Assembly: GCA_024734495.1 (NCBI GenBank)
Contig: JALMQS010000260.1
Span: 1 to 64,000, forward strand
Direction of reading: 5' to 3'
DNA from: Forficula auricularia
Lineage: Eukaryota; Arthropoda; Insecta; Dermaptera; Forficulidae
Length of the DNA stretch: 64,000 bases
The number at the start of each line of letters is the position of its first letter. The stretch's first letter is position 1. A program made the translations under genes and the position numbers. The notes beneath the pieces were generated by a model, which worked only from the letters and a program-made list of their open reading frames with translations, had not been told where the DNA came from and did not search any database. This document shows positions 11,078 through 22,652 of the stretch, piece after piece.

Positions 11078-12308
11078 TACTGGGTGAGTTTTTTAATCTT
11101 GAGACAGTCTTATAACTCAAAAACAGTGCATTATATGAAAAAAAGTTTCAAATAAAAGTTTATTTATATCGAGGGAGAAACTAAAAATAAACTACACTAT
11201 TGTTTGTTTACCAAGAACAAGCTTGAAAGGGTATTTCAAGGTCAAGTTCTGTTTTTAAATAAAAACATATATGTTTCTGTACATATTCTGAATTTACAAA
11301 AAAAACTGAACAACTTTCATTAGAACTATTTTTTATTCGATATCAATTAAACAAAATATTAAATCAATTAGATCTAAAAAAAATTCTAATAATTATTTTT
11401 AACAATTACTTAACTTAATTATCAAATAATAATGATTAAATAATTAATTATTAAATCGAAAAGTCACAACAATGAATACAAGTGTTTATAATGATCTTAA
11501 AACTTCATTATACACAGATTTAAGAGAATATTTTCTACTTAATTGAACTAGTTAAAATTCTTGAGCTAAAAAAACTTCATTTCTCTTGTAAATCCAGTAG
11601 ATAGTTATATTGTATTATCAGAATAAAAATGGAGCATTTTTTGTTGAAGACAGAATTGAAATGGTCTTAATTTATGGTGAATGTGGAAGAAGTGTTATGG
11701 GGCTGCAATTGAAATGGATGCCAAGCATTTTCCTTACCCCTCAAGAGCTTCATTTTATTCTGTTGTAAATCTATTAGAAAAAAAAATCAGGAAATGTAAA
11801 GGCTACGAAGAAACTTAAAAGACCAAAATAACGAAATTGGAACTGGAATTCATCCAGAAGACTTGCGATAACACTCTGGAATATCACAGAACATTGTCGG
11901 AAAATTATTAAATTATCAATTATTATTAAATTATTTATTTAATAATTAATTATTTAATCATTATTATTTGACAATTAAGTTAAATAATTGTTAAAAATAA
12001 TTATTAAGTGTTTTTTATCTGAGATCTAATTGATTTAATATTTTGTTTATTTGATATCGAATAAAAAAATAGTTCTAATGAAAGCTGTTCAGGTTTTTTC
12101 GCAGATTCATAATATGTAAATAAATATATAGGTTTCTATTTAAAAAATAGAGCTTGACCTTGAAAGCTTGTTCTAGGTAAACAAAAAATATCGTAGTTTA
12201 GTTTCTCCCTCGATATAAATAAACTTTTATTTGAAACTTTTTTTTCATATAATGCACTGTTTTTGAGTTATAAGACTGTCTCAAGATAAAAAAAAAACTC
12301 ACCCGGTA
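11078..12308. mobile_element. Long-TIR element, Tc1/mariner-like, with a DUF4817-like remnant
   Basis: Ends TAC(C/T)GGGTGAGTTTTTTA continue into inverted repeats of nearly 400 bp, flanked by TA. The ~430-bp middle reads in one frame MVLIYGECGRSVMGAAIEMD and then SRASFYSVVNLLEKKIRKCK. I read this as the helix-turn-helix found at the N-terminus of many insect transposases (DUF4817 type); the catalytic domain is missing. Two further copies are at 21612-22652 and 58613-59833. Confidence 0.8.
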
Positions 12309-12310
12309 TA

Positions 12311-12945
12311 TTTACTAAATATATTAATTAGAAAAATATTTAAAAACGAGCTTTTCGAGCTCGGCCCACCGGGCTGGTGCCCTGGCGGGCAGCGTCTCGG
12401 TCCAAAAATTTTATTCCTCTTAAAAAACAACACTCCAAATGTATACCCGTAAACTACCGAAAATACATCGTCTCTTAAAAGTTTCGCCTCTTTAATTTTT
12501 GAGTGGCGGGGGGGGGGGGGGGGAAAGGAATAATTATGAATATATTTAATGTTTATTAATTTAAAATGAATTGGAGTCTTTCATTTCAAAATTACAATTA
12601 TATTTCAAATTTGCCTCGTTAATTATTATATATTTAATGTCTCTTAATTTAAAATCTATTGGTGTTTTTTCATTTTCATTCGAGTTCAAATGAATACAAT
12701 ATTATCTCGACACAGTCTAAATCAAAAATATATAGTTTTAGTAACAGAAATCCAGATATAATTATTAATGTTTCAATGGTGTAATGGCTAGAGCTAAAGC
12801 CCTTAGTTCAAGAGTTCGTCGGTTCGATTCTAGGCAAGATGGTAATTTTTTTAGAGAAATTTCTCTAAGCGTTGTAACAAATTAATCTAGACAAATATAT
12901 ATAACATATTATTTTATAGAATAATTGATTAAATATTGTAATATA
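12311..12945. repeat. Helitron-related repeat with GC patch and tRNA-like segment
   Basis: Starts with a GC-rich patch containing GCCCTGGCGGGCAGCGTCTC (also at 24668-24687 and, inverted, near 37897), then a G-run at 12508, an AT-rich part like 55700-55960, and a tRNA-like segment. The order G-run, AT part, tRNA-like segment is the same as in the Helitron at 55250-56258. Confidence 0.55.
12772..12840 (+). other. tRNA-like segment (A and B box)
   Basis: An A-box-like stretch TGGTGTAATGGCTAGAG is followed about 35 bases later by a B box GGTTCGATTC. The cloverleaf is not intact, so this is a tRNA-derived repeat part, not a working tRNA gene. A close relative is at 23648-23717. Confidence 0.65.
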
Positions 12946-13497
12946 CACTACGGTGCAAAAAAATCGGTCCACCAATAAAAACTTTAATAAATAGTAAATG
13001 GTGTTAGCAAATTGAGATCTCGAAATATTCCTTTTCGAAATTTACCGCCGCGTCGAATTCGACTATAGGTGGTGCTATACCTTGAATTTTGAGGGACTAT
13101 TTTCCATCCTTTTCTCTTTAGTTCCATGCTTTGGTGTCTATAAAAAGACTTGGACCATAACATGTTGGCCCCTTTTATTTTGAACCCTACGCTGTGGGCA
13201 TCTAATTATGAATTATTGAGAGTGCTCAAAATTCATGTTAATAGCAGATAGATCGTAAGCATATATTTATTTATTTTTTCATCAATTGAGATTGATATTG
13301 AGTTTTTTTTCTATTTGTTTATTTGATTTAGAATCAAATAGAAAATAGATTAACTTGTGTTGAACGCTTCACGGTTATCTGGCTATATATTTAGCAATTT
13401 GTGCTAAAAACGCGATTGACGTTAATTAATTAATTAAGTTGATATTGATGAGGCAGTCCAAAAAGAAGAAGATAATTTACACTATCTTTTTATTCAT

Positions 13498-13535
13498 AAA
13501 ACCGACGTTTCGGAGGCTAATCTCTTCTTCAGGGT
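13498..13535 (-). ncRNA. Hammerhead-like ribozyme motif (weakened stem II)
   Basis: Minus strand: ACC, CTGAAGA, a short GAG/CTC hairpin, GAAAC, GTC, GGTTTT. Core bases are intact, but the stem II left arm has lost bases compared with its partner at 13761-13804. Confidence 0.5.
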
Positions 13536-13760
13536 AAGAGTCTAGTGAAGGAAATCCAATGCGGCATTCTCTGCTCCTCTTTCAGTGGCAGTAACAATAA
13601 TATATTGTATTTCATTCTCAGCTAAAATTGTAATATAATAATAATGTTAATAATAATAATAATTCTGTTGAGAATGAAATACAAGATATTATTGTTACTG
13701 CCACTGAAAGAGGAGACAGAGTGGAATGCCGCATTGGATTTCAACTTCATCTGACTTTTC

Positions 13761-13804
13761 AAAACCCTGAAGAAGGAGGGAATAGCCTCCGAAACGTCGG
13801 TTTT
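13761..13804 (+). ncRNA. Hammerhead-like ribozyme motif, minimal type I
   Basis: In order: stem I strand AAAACC (13761-13766), core CTGAAGA (13767-13773), one extra A, stem II GGAGG/CCTCC (13775-13779 with 13786-13790), GAAAC (13791-13795), GTC (13796-13798), stem I strand GGTTTT (13799-13804). Stem III would be AC/GU with no loop, so a single copy cannot close it; such minimal forms are proposed to work as dimers in Penelope-like elements. The extra base before stem II departs from the textbook core. Confidence 0.65.
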
Positions 13805-14424
13805 ATGAATAAAAAGATAGTGTAAATTATCTTCTTCTTTTTTTGACTGCCTCATCAATATCCACTTAATTCACTTATAAGTCCGTCTCCAAAAATTACT
13901 CCAATTTAAATTAATATTCCACGCTGATATAAGATGCACCAGTAAATCATTTTTAATTTTTTTTTATAAGGAACCATACATTATTGAAATTATTGCTTAT
14001 TGCAAGTGTATACTTGTGGCACTTGTTATTGACTTAGCCCTTGATTAATTAGATATGTACACAATTTGAACTTCTTGAACTTCAGAAATATATTCATTTT
14101 GTATATTTTATTTTTCTATCAATGATGTTTTAATTCAAAATTATTCATTTTATTGATATTTCAAATGGAATTTGATCTTTTATTAAAATTTTATTTAAAT
14201 GTAAAGTGATATTGAGAAAGTAGGGTAATTTGTAATTGTATCTTTTAATTTAATTTCACTTATTTTTTTTATAAAATTCAAAAATTATCAACAATTTTAT
14301 TGAATATGTTAGATTAAGAGTTAGTTAATGGAACAAATTATATGAATATTTGTAGCAATTTTAAAAATAATTTCTTATTTAATAAAGTTTTTATTAGTTG
14401 GCTGGATTTTTTTGCACCGTAGTG

Positions 14425-15120
14425 TATGTCATCGAAAATTTGTGATTGTGTATTTGAAGAAGCTTATCTGGATTAAAATTGAATTGAAGTAACGGGGGGT
14501 TTAAAAAGTAATTTTTTGAAGTGATATATTTATAGAATGATGACGGGGGGGGGGGGTGCTCGTGAATGGACCATGAGTAGTAGGTATAGTACCAATATAT
14601 GTGTAGAGCTGGTTGCTGAAGCATGTGAACAACGGTTGTATGGCCATTGAGGCTCTCTCACTCGCGAGCCATCAAAAACACCCCACCCCCACCATGATGT
14701 CCAACATATGACACCCTGCCAGGCAAACAGACCCCACTCACTTCATTTATTTATTTCTATCACCTGTGAATTGAGAAGGGGTTTCCACAGCCAACCTACC
14801 TACTATATTTGAATGTTTTATTGGCAACCGATCGATGCCCTTGCACACGGCCCTTTTCACAACACTAAAGGCTTTATTTTACTTTGTTTATTCATCGAAA
14901 TACAAATATCGATTAATCGAAGAAAGAGTGAGAAATAAATATCCAGAGAATCAATCTTGGAATATAGGTAGGTATACCTATTGTCTAAATTCAAATTCAA
15001 ATTTAAAGCACAAAAACAGATGGGGTTTTTTTTCTGGTCAAGAAACTTGAGAAGGAAAAATGTTAAAGTTGTTGTATGAAATTGCTGGTTAATGTTGACA
15101 GATGTCAAACTCATAAAAAA
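14425..15120. other. Mostly unique non-coding stretch
   Basis: Holds a G-run at 14545-14557 and a GC-richer patch with CTCTCACTCGCGAGCC near 14653. Short open frames (60-85 codons) on both strands at 14835-15114 overlap each other and look like chance. No gene assigned. Confidence 0.45.
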
Positions 15121-15700
15121 AGTGTATAACGTGTCGGTATGGTAGTTTAAATACGCTCACTAAAGTCATCTATGAGCGAACAATTAAGAAAATATCTCAA
15201 AAACGGCTGAAATTATTTTGCTTAAAAAAATTGAACAAAACCATGGCATTTTGGTCTACAAAAAAGGTCCAATAAGTAAACATCGAAAAAATTATATTTT
15301 TCGAGATAATAATTGTATTGTCAAAATGTCTGTTAGTCTGTGCGTTACCAAATTTTTTGTGGACGAGCTAGCTCAAAAACTTGTGTGAATATCGAAACCA
15401 AATTTCACACGTAGTTTTGGTCCATTGAGATTAAGAGCTGATTAGATTTTGGTACATATCGACCCAATATTAAGTGCGGTGGAGGGGGGTTAAAAATTAA
15501 AAATCTTGGCCATTTGAGCAAACTCAAGCAAATTTTGTATACATAATCAGTGGGACCCCAGAAGTCTAAAAATGCAAAAACTAACCCCCCTCCACTACAT
15601 GATTATAAATAATTTTATTAAATATTTGGGGCCAGGTTGTATGGTAAAGTCAAGTGGATGGCCACATCAGAACACGTCAGCTTATTTAATAAAGTAAAAT
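15121..15700 (-). repeat. Helitron-related repeat with a single minisatellite unit
   Basis: Inverse complement of 38920-40065: shared words include GAGCTAGCTCAAAAAC, ATTTTGTATACATAATCAGT and GACGTGTTCTGATGTGGCCA (inverted). Here the AGACTTCTGGGGTCCACTGA-type unit occurs once, while the other copy has five. Confidence 0.8.
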
Positions 15701-16980
15701 TTTTAATGAGAGAATTGTGTTTAGATAAATAGAAAAAAATTGAGAAAAACACTAAACAAAAACAGTCGTCTAGGTTACTACAAAAAAGGAGGCTTGAGGG
15801 GACCGAAAATGGTACTTTAGGTTGTAGCATTAAGTTATCTAGCCTAAAAGATTAAATTAATAATCTGGTTTTCTAATGCAAAATGAATTTTTTCAAATCG
15901 GATTAGTATTTGCTTGCACAAACCAACCAACAAATTCTCCATTGTAAATGATTAAATAGAATTTGTCATTTAGATGAACTTCAAAAGAGCGTTGACGGGG
16001 ATGATGATTTAAGAGCAGAGGATCTAAATTGAGAAAAGGGGAGGGCGAAGGGTCTGACTGAAGGGCTGGTTGCAAATGTCATTGACCCCTATGCCTTTTA
16101 TACTCCCCCCCCCTGGTTCGTTCTCTGTATAACTCAATTGGTCTGAATGTTATCGGGTAATCCGCGAAACCGCGACATCTCTCCAAGTGCCAATTAAGGA
16201 GGCCTTCATCGCACAGTCTGATCTTCTAATTTCACATTAACCTTGTGATTTATTACAGAGAGAGAATCTTTGAGCTTTTTATGTTCTCCTTTCATATCTG
16301 TCATAAGTGAATAATAGATTGAACTGAGAGGGGGAAGATATATTACTTGACACAAGAGGAAGTGTTTGGCTCTGGTTAAAAGAATAAGCCAACTCTCCTT
16401 CGTCTCATGGAAAATGTCTTCCCACCCCCCCTACTTTGTTTTTTTATCTATATTTCAATTTAGAACATGGCGTTGTTACAAGTTTAATTAAAGAGTATAT
16501 ACCTTCAAAGGGGTTGGAAAAGATCATTAATGCGCCTTCTGTGTGGGGGTATATAAAAAATAAAAGTAAAACCGTAACCGTCAGCCAGAGTTCTCTTGTT
16601 GTTTACAGAGATAGAATTTTAATTGTTCAACAATAATTTTGTTTTAATAAATTAATCAATTTAGGACAAGAGTATATTTCAATATCACCAGAGAAATAAA
16701 TAACCCAACTGAATTACGATGAATATTCTTATTTTCCTTCTTCAGCTACAGGCTGACTCAGAAAATATGGGGATTTTTGGAAAACAAATGAAAATAGGAT
16801 ACATGCAACAACAAAACAATTTATTGTCAGTAATTGAACCAGCTACAACTTGCCATTTAAGAAACAACGATCCAAATTATCAATTTCTGAAAATTATGCC
16901 CTGAAGATGGCGTCCTTGTCTATACGTATACAAGTTATATTTGTGACCATAGTTTTCAAGTTCTCTTCAAAAACTCCATA
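15701..16980. other. Mostly unique stretch, no gene recognised
   Basis: Contains C-runs at 16107 and 16424. Short frames at 15618-15830, 15893-16075, 16436-16636 and 16719-16904 show no domain. The 16540-16700 part (TATATAAAAAATAAAAG, then GTTGTTTACAGAGATAG) could be an LTR remnant, but I find no partner copy. Confidence 0.4.
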
Positions 16981-17743
16981 CAGGCTGTCTGCTATGCTGA
17001 TGACGTGGTTTTAGTGTCGGACAGCGAGCAAAATCTGCAAACTCTCTTATCACAATTCGATCAAATGGTCAGAAAGATTAAATATGGAATATTCATTGAA
17101 AAAACAAAATGTATTGTGATAGCAAAATTAACCAAGAAAACCTAGAAGGAGTTAAGGAATTCCGCTAACTAGGAAGTAAAATAACATGGGATGGGAGGAG
17201 CGAAAAACGAAATTAAATCAAGAATTGCCCAAGCAAAAATGGGGTTTAATTCAAAACAAAAACTATCTATGCTCCTCCTCAATCAGCTTAGAAAACAGGA
17301 AGTTGCTATTGAAGACATATGTATGGAGCATAGCCATGTACGGGTGTGAAACCTGGACAATTGGAGAAGCGGAGAGAAAGAGATTAGAGGCTTTCGAAAT
17401 GTGGTGCTACAGAAGAATGAGTGAATATCAAATGGATGGATAAAATTACAAATGAAGAAGTTCTTGGAAGAATCGGAGAAAAGAAGAACCTTGTGGAAGA
17501 GTCTGAAGAAGAGAAGAGGTCAGATGATGGGGCACACACTGAGACATGGGGGACTGCTTAGGGATATCTTGGAGGGGAAGATGGAAAAGAAAAGGGGAAG
17601 GGGAAGACCCAGATTAGAATATTTCAACCAAATAATTGGGGATATGGGATGCCAGACATTTAGAGAGGTCAAACAGCTGGCAGGAGACAGATTCGAGTGG
17701 AGACGGATTGTTGCATCAAACCAGTCTTAGGACTGTATACTCA
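16981..17743 (+). pseudogene. RTE-like LINE, C-terminal half of reverse transcriptase (decayed)
   Basis: The first frame (16981-17143) reads AVCYADDVVLVSDSEQNLQ, the catalytic YADD box of a reverse transcriptase (RT motif C), and ends at an in-frame stop. After frameshifts come a YLGSKIT-like stretch with one stop, then 17186-17443 (KLLLKTYVWSIAMYGCETWT) and 17452-17730 (RRGQMMGHTLRHGGLLRDIL, then KKRGRGRPRLEYFNQIIGD). These are the usual thumb and C-terminal parts of RTE- or CR1-like insect LINEs. A TGATGATGATGAT run near 17743 is a typical RTE-type 3' end. At least three frameshifts and two stops: it is dead. Confidence 0.8.
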
Positions 17744-17756
17744 ATGATGATGATGA

Positions 17757-18053
17757 TTGTGATAGCGAAAGAACAGCTTGAACAGTGTGAAATCAAACTA
17801 AAAAATACAAGATCAAGTTGAAAAATTTAACTATTTAGGAGCCGAAATTTCGACGCACATAGATTTCAGCCAAGAGGTTAAAATCCAACTAACAAATGGA
17901 GCTAGAATAGATGGATGTCTATATGGTTTGCTCTGGAAACACCAAGTATATGTCAGCAAAAAGCAAAGTACGAATTTATAAGACCTGCGTACGTCCAGTG
18001 TTGACTTATGCAGCAGAAACCAGATTATCAACAATTACCATCCAATGAGTTTG
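17757..18053 (+). pseudogene. Second LINE reverse transcriptase relic
   Basis: Translating with one frameshift gives VEKFNYLGAEISTHIDFSQE, then QLTNGARIDGCL, and in another frame RIYKTCVRPVLTYAAET. These match the post-YADD region of insect non-LTR reverse transcriptases (NYLG and TCVRPVLTY boxes). It begins right behind the TGATGA tail of the previous relic, so two different LINE fragments lie end to end. Frames are broken and both ends are missing. Confidence 0.7.
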
Positions 18054-18146
18054 GATCACAAACAAAGAAAATATTCCAAAAACCCGACCTTTCTATCTTT
18101 CAACCCATAAAATAAAGGAATTAAGATTGTATGATAAATATGATAA

Positions 18147-18240
18147 AACCTGAAGAAGGAGGGAAGATCGTCCGAAACTCCGTTTTAAATGGAAAGGGAA
18201 TGACAATCAAATAATACACGTTATTTATCTTTAACTACCC
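18147..18240 (+). repeat. Degenerate hammerhead-like motif of a Penelope-like unit
   Basis: ACCTGAAGAAGGAGGGAAGA is followed by TCGTCCGAAACTCCGTTTTA. Core CTGAAGA and GAAAC are present, but the GTC triplet is changed to TCC and stem II is weak. A sister copy is at 45843-45890. Confidence 0.5.
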
Positions 18241-18469
18241 TTAGTCTCTAAAATGAAGAGGTGAAATTTGTAGAATAAATTAACAACCTCAAAAAAAAAA
18301 TAATAATAATAATAAATAACAATAAATACTTATTAGCTTACAAAAAGAAGAGAAATCCCGCCCTAAAACATTTTGGTGGATAGGAAGGGAGATTCCGTCA
18401 TCAAGAATTTTTCATTATTAGAATAAGAAAAATTTAGTTACTTTTGGCCATGTTTTTTATTACTTTCAC

Positions 18470-19500
18470 ATTTATATTCTATAGAATATAATGGGAGAGT
18501 ATTGCGATGGCCTGTCTGGGTCCTGACTCTTTGAGAGCTTGTATCTCAAGGATGAAAAAGTTAATTTCTGATCTGGTGGAAGAAAGGACATAAAACCGTA
18601 AATTGTGGTCCCCAGAGGCCAAAAAGGGGTCCAAAATCCATTGGTCTGTGCGTATGTACCCCCCTTGCGTTTCGCAACCATAAGTCTCAGAGCTATGAAA
18701 TTCGAAACTTAAGCTCAATATAAACAAGAAGTAGTACAGCAAGCTTTTGGTTGAAATCAGAAAACCGGAAGTGGACATTTACATAAATGATTTTTCGTTT
18801 TTTTTTTTATTTTCTCAAAAACGGCTCCAACGATTTTTTTAAAAATTAGTACCTTTATCAAATGTCATGAGTTAATAGTTGTGTCAAATTTTTAATCCGA
18901 TTAAAAAAGAGCAAGGGGTTGTAAATTAGGAGTGTCTTAAAAATAAATATTTTAATCGTTCATTTCTCGCCTTCGGAAAGTCGCAGAGCCTTGAAATTTA
19001 AAACTTAAGTTATCTAGAGGCTAGACAAAATATAACAAGATTTTGGCTGAAAAATTAGAAAAACCGGAAGTTGATGTTTACGTACGTAAGAATTTAGCCC
19101 TCTGCGTTTCGCGACCATAAGTCTCAGAGATACGAAATTCGTAACTTAACCTTGATATAGGGTAGGAGTACATCAAGCTTTTGGTTGAAATCGGATGACT
19201 CGAAGTAGACATTTACATGAAAGATTTTTTTTTTTTTTTCTCAAAAACGGCTCCAACGATTTTTTTAAAAATTAGTGTATTTATCAATTGTCTTGACACT
19301 ATTTTAGCCAAAATCCTCTTATAGCTTAATTTTTAAATTTCAAGGCTCTGCGACTTTCCGAATATGAACGATTAAAATATTTATTTTACGACATGACTAA
19401 TTTACATCCCCTTCCTTTAATTCAATCGGATTAAAAATTTGACACAATTTACTATTAACTCATGACACTTGATAAATACACTAATTTTTGAGAAAATCAA
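18470..19500. repeat. Helitron-related interior repeats, scrambled
   Basis: Contains GAGTATTGCGATGGCCTGTC near 18497 (inverse at 36430-36455) and several copies of CAAAAACGGCTCCAACGATT blocks on plus (18817, 19242) and, inverted, 19310-19490. The blocks also occur inside H2 and at 35935-36490. Frames at 18472-18778 are shadows of this repeat. Confidence 0.6.
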
Positions 19501-20085
19501 AAAACAACAGTTGATTTAGAATTATTATGGATTTAACAAAAATACGCATTGATTAAAAGAAGAAATTTAAAGGGATGAGGGGCTAGAGCCTTCTCACAGG
19601 TTCCCATCTCTTCCTTTGATTCACTCCTTCAACAAATTATTAGCTGAACAACTTTTAAGAAACTTCGGACAACCCTATCTCAAACAAAAGATCAATAAAA
19701 AGTCTGGCCTTCCCTCTGTAGATATTTCCACCATTTTTCTGACATTTTCCCCAATTTCCCCTTCTAATTCTAATGTATATTTATTTATTTCTTTGAAATG
19801 ATTTATATTTACCATTAATGTCTTCTATGTACAATTGTACAGCTACGACCGTGATGTGGTCAAGCTTTATTGACTTCCCAGTTTAATATTTCTATTAAAT
19901 CGATTCTCTCTCTCTAATTGCACTTCAATTTTAGGATTTGCTTCTTAATCGATCTCACATTCTGGGAATCCCTCAGCCCAAATATTATTTATTCCCTGAT
20001 GAATACGCCATGAGGGTAATTACTAAGAAAATATAGTACCTACGAAATCATATCAATCATTGAATGATCACTTGATTAATTTACG
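19501..20085. other. Non-coding stretch
   Basis: One 61-codon frame at 19616-19801 without a recognised domain. Otherwise nothing seen. Confidence 0.4.
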
Positions 20086-20444
20086 CTTTATAGATTCCTA
20101 GAAAATCTTATCTTACAACCAACAATAGGCAAAGTACGGATATACAAAACCTGCGTCCGACAGGTAATTACTAATGGTGCCGAATCAAGAGCGGATACGA
20201 CTCTCACGAAACAACTTCTTAGAACAACAGGGATGAGGGTTATTAGAACTATCCACGGCAAGACCATACGAGACAAAATCCGCAGTGAAGACCTCAGGGA
20301 ACATAGCCGACTGGTTGGGCGTTCGAAGGAAGTGCTGGGCCGATCATGTTAGAGGATCCCTGTCAATCGTTTGCAGAAAATCGTTCGCGACAACCGTCCA
20401 CAAGGAACAAGAAGCAGAGGAAGACCAAAAAAAAAGATGGCATC

Positions 20445-20540
20445 TGTAGAGATTAAGTTAGCCGTGTTTATTGTTGTGATTTTTAGTTTGAATAAACAAG
20501 CTTATTAAAGCTATTTGAGTATTATTTATGAGCTTTTACA
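20445..20540 (+). repeat. 5' LTR (96 bp)
   Basis: Matches the 3' LTR except that 30 bases are missing between two ATTGTTGT words, a deletion between short direct repeats. It contains AATAAAC, a likely polyadenylation signal. Confidence 0.88.
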
Positions 20541-20541
20541 T

Positions 20542-21126
20542 GGTGTTACAACCATCCCAGCAATAAATACTAGCAGAGAAATTAATTTAGATGAATGGAG
20601 AAAGAATGAGAACAAGAAGAAAATAAAGAGTCAGGTATATTACAATAAAAGAAATAGAACAAGAAAAATAGAAGATTTAAAGGAAGGAGACCAAGTGTGG
20701 GTATCTGCCTTGAAGAAATACGGTTATGTAAAAAGGAAAAGAAGTGAACCGAGAGCTTATGATATAGAAGTTGAAGGAAGAGTTTTGAGAAGAAATACAA
20801 GTCAAATGATCTACACTTGGGATAATAAACGAACTGAAGATGAAGATGACTATTATTCTGAATATAAAAAAAACTTTGAGTCAAAAAAAGATTTTGTGAG
20901 AGAAAAACAAAAGGAGAGGATAGGAAGAGAGAAGAATGAATCGGAGGAAAAAAGGAATGAATTAAGTGAAGATCAAGATGGAATTGATGAAGACAAGAAT
21001 GAATTTATTGAAGATCAAAATGTAATAGATGGAAATGGAAGTAGAGTGAATGAAGATCAGAATATTTCAAAAACTACCAGAAGTGGAAGAAGGATAAAAC
21101 CTCCAGATCGGTGGAGCTATGATTAA
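20542..21126 (+). pseudogene. Integrase C-terminal fragment of a Ty3/gypsy element
   Basis: An open frame of about 195 codons from the end of the 5' LTR to a TGA/TAA stop before the purine tract. Residues KEGDQVWVSALKKYGYVKRK, then SEPRAYDIEVEG and VLRRN, are the C-terminal SH3-like part of a gypsy integrase. A long Glu/Asp/Lys/Asn-rich linker follows, then TRSGRRIKPPDRW, the usual tail motif. The zinc finger, catalytic core, RT, protease and gag are all deleted. There is no proper ATG at its start: the frame is open by loss of upstream sequence. Confidence 0.85.
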
Positions 21127-21137
21127 AAAAGGGAAGA

Positions 21138-21263
21138 TGTAGAGATTAAGTTAGCCGTGTTTATTGTTGTTTTGTTTTTATTATTTAATTGTATTGTTGT
21201 GATTTTTAGTTTGAATAAACATGCTTATTAAAGCTATTTGAGTATTATTTATGAGCTTTTACA
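21138..21263 (+). repeat. 3' LTR (126 bp)
   Basis: Begins TGTAGAG and ends TTTTACA. It carries the extra segment around TTTTATTATTTAATTG that is missing in the 5' LTR. Confidence 0.88.
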
Positions 21264-21611
21264 GCATCAATCTTTTGTCACCGGGTAATTAATAAATTGG
21301 AAGAACAGGTGCAAGTGCCTATTACCTAAGAAGAAGAAGAAGAAGACAACCAACAATGTCTCTTTGCTAATCCCACAATGGCTTACAGACTAGAGAAACT
21401 GTGTTACAATTTTTACACCCTTCTCAATTTTAGTCATGCTGCTTACTACCATCGGAATTAATTCGGGTGACCTAAAGGGAGACCCGGTAGCCGAAGTGGG
21501 GGAAGTTGGCAACTACTGAAAAATAAAATAATATTATCAAGAATACAAATATAATTGATTACCCCCGAACTATAGAGAAATTTACCACTCAAAGTTGTAA
21601 CTATATATATA

Positions 21612-22652
21612 TACCGGGTGAGTTTTTTATCTTGAGACAGTCTTATAACTGAAAAACAGTGCATTATATGAAAAAAAGTTTCAAATAAAAGTTTATTTAT
21701 ATCTGGGGGAAAACTAAACTACGCTATTGTTTGTGGACCTAGAACAAGCTTTCAAGGGTATTTCAAGATCAAGTTCTGTTTTTTAAATGGAAACCTATAT
21801 GTTTCTGTACATATTCTTAATCTAGAAAAAAAACTGAACAACTTTTATTAGAAACTATTTTTTTATACGACATCAAATAAACAAAATATTAAATTAATTA
21901 GATCTCAAAAAAAAATCCTGAATAATTATTTTTAACAATCATTCAATTTAATTATCAAATAATTAATTATTAAATAAATAATTATTAAATTGAAAAGTCA
22001 CAACAATGAAAATAAGTGTTTATAATGATCTTAAAAATTCATTTTAGGAGATTTAAGAGATTTATTTTCTACTCTAATAGAACTACGATGGTTTAAAATT
22101 CTTGAGCTTAAGAAAGTTTATTTCTCCTCTCAAACCAGTAGATAGTTATATTGTAATAATGACTATAATTATAGAAATGGAGTATTTTTTGCTGAAGAAT
22201 TTGAAATGGTCTTAATTTACACTCTGGAATGTACTCAGAACAGTGTCCGGAAATTATTATTAATTATTATTAAATTATTTATTTAATAATTAATTATTTG
22301 ATCATTATTATTTGATAATTAAGTTAAATAATTGTTAAAAATAATTATTAGGATTTTTTGAGATCTAATAATTGATTTAATATTTTGTTTATTTGATGTC
22401 GAATAAAAAAATAGTTCTAATGAAAGTTGTTCAGTTTTTTTTTCTAGATTAAGAATATGTAAGACAAATATATAGGTTTCCATTTAAAAAACAGAAATTG
22501 TCCTCAAAATACCCTTGAAATATTGTTCTAGGTCCACAAACAATGGTGTAGTTTAGTTCCTTGTCTCCTAAACTTTTATTTGAAACTTTTTTCATATAAT
22601 GCACTGTTTTTGAGTTATAAGACTGTCTCAAAATAAAAAAACTCACCCGGTA
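21612..22652. mobile_element. Long-TIR element, second copy
   Basis: TACCGGGTGAGTTTTTTATC at the left and its inverse complement (to 22652) flank arms of several hundred bases. The middle is shorter than in the 11078-12308 copy and keeps only pieces of the transposase-like region. TA-rich flanks fit a TA target. Confidence 0.85.

Larger units (their letters stand above)
13430..13908. mobile_element. Penelope-like unit, inverted pair, with two hammerhead-like motifs
   Basis: Two copies of a terminal unit (GTGGATATTGATGAGGCAGT ... hammerhead motif ... ) point away from each other around an AT-rich centre near 13640. Each carries a hammerhead-like ribozyme motif, left on minus and right on plus. 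No reverse transcriptase or GIY-YIG domain is present. It resembles the terminal repeats of Penelope-like elements, in which minimal hammerheads have been described; that assignment is inference from the motif and repeat layout. Confidence 0.65.
12946..14424 (-). mobile_element. Tc1/mariner-type element, longer copy, interrupted
   Basis: Both ends carry CACTACGGTGCAAAAAAATC with flanking TA (12944-12945, 14425-14426). The right half (13916-14424) is the inverse complement of the left part of the 4818-5315 copy, including the helix-turn-helix remnant. The left part (13040-13260) is extra sequence not present in the short copy and may be decayed transposase. A Penelope-like inverted unit splits the copy at 13430-13908. 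Confidence 0.8.
20445..21263 (+). mobile_element. Internally deleted short-LTR gypsy-type element
   Basis: Two LTRs starting TGTAGAGATTAAGTTAGCCG and ending GAGCTTTTACA are flanked by a perfect 5-bp duplication GCATC (20440-20444, 21264-21268). A possible primer-binding site TGGTGTTACAACC follows the left LTR, and a purine tract AAAAAAGGGAAGA precedes the right one. Only ~600 bp of interior remains, holding the end of the integrase. The short LTRs (96 and 126 bp) and the integrase tail fit Ty3/gypsy, perhaps the Mag lineage. Confidence 0.88.
20090..21345 (+). pseudogene. Third LINE C-terminal relic, split by an LTR element
   Basis: Reading with small frameshifts gives KVRIYKTCVRQVITNGAESR, then TKQLLRTTGMRVIRTIHGKT, and toward 20420 RSRGRPKKK, the C-terminal end of an insect non-LTR reverse transcriptase. 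At 20445 it is interrupted by a gypsy-type element. After the element, 21269-21345 continues to a microsatellite (GAA)n end near 21332-21345. The GCATC target duplication of the LTR element lies inside this relic. Confidence 0.7.

Noticed and set aside
16436..16636. 66-codon plus frame
   Set aside because: No recognisable domain, no start context or neighbouring exon; possible LTR remnant but no second copy in the window.
18472..18778. Overlapping minus frames of 69 and 99 codons
   Set aside because: They cover a dispersed Helitron-related repeat found again at 36.2-36.5 kb; no domain.
20582..20884. 100-codon minus frame opposite the integrase tail
   Set aside because: Shadow of the plus-strand gypsy integrase fragment.
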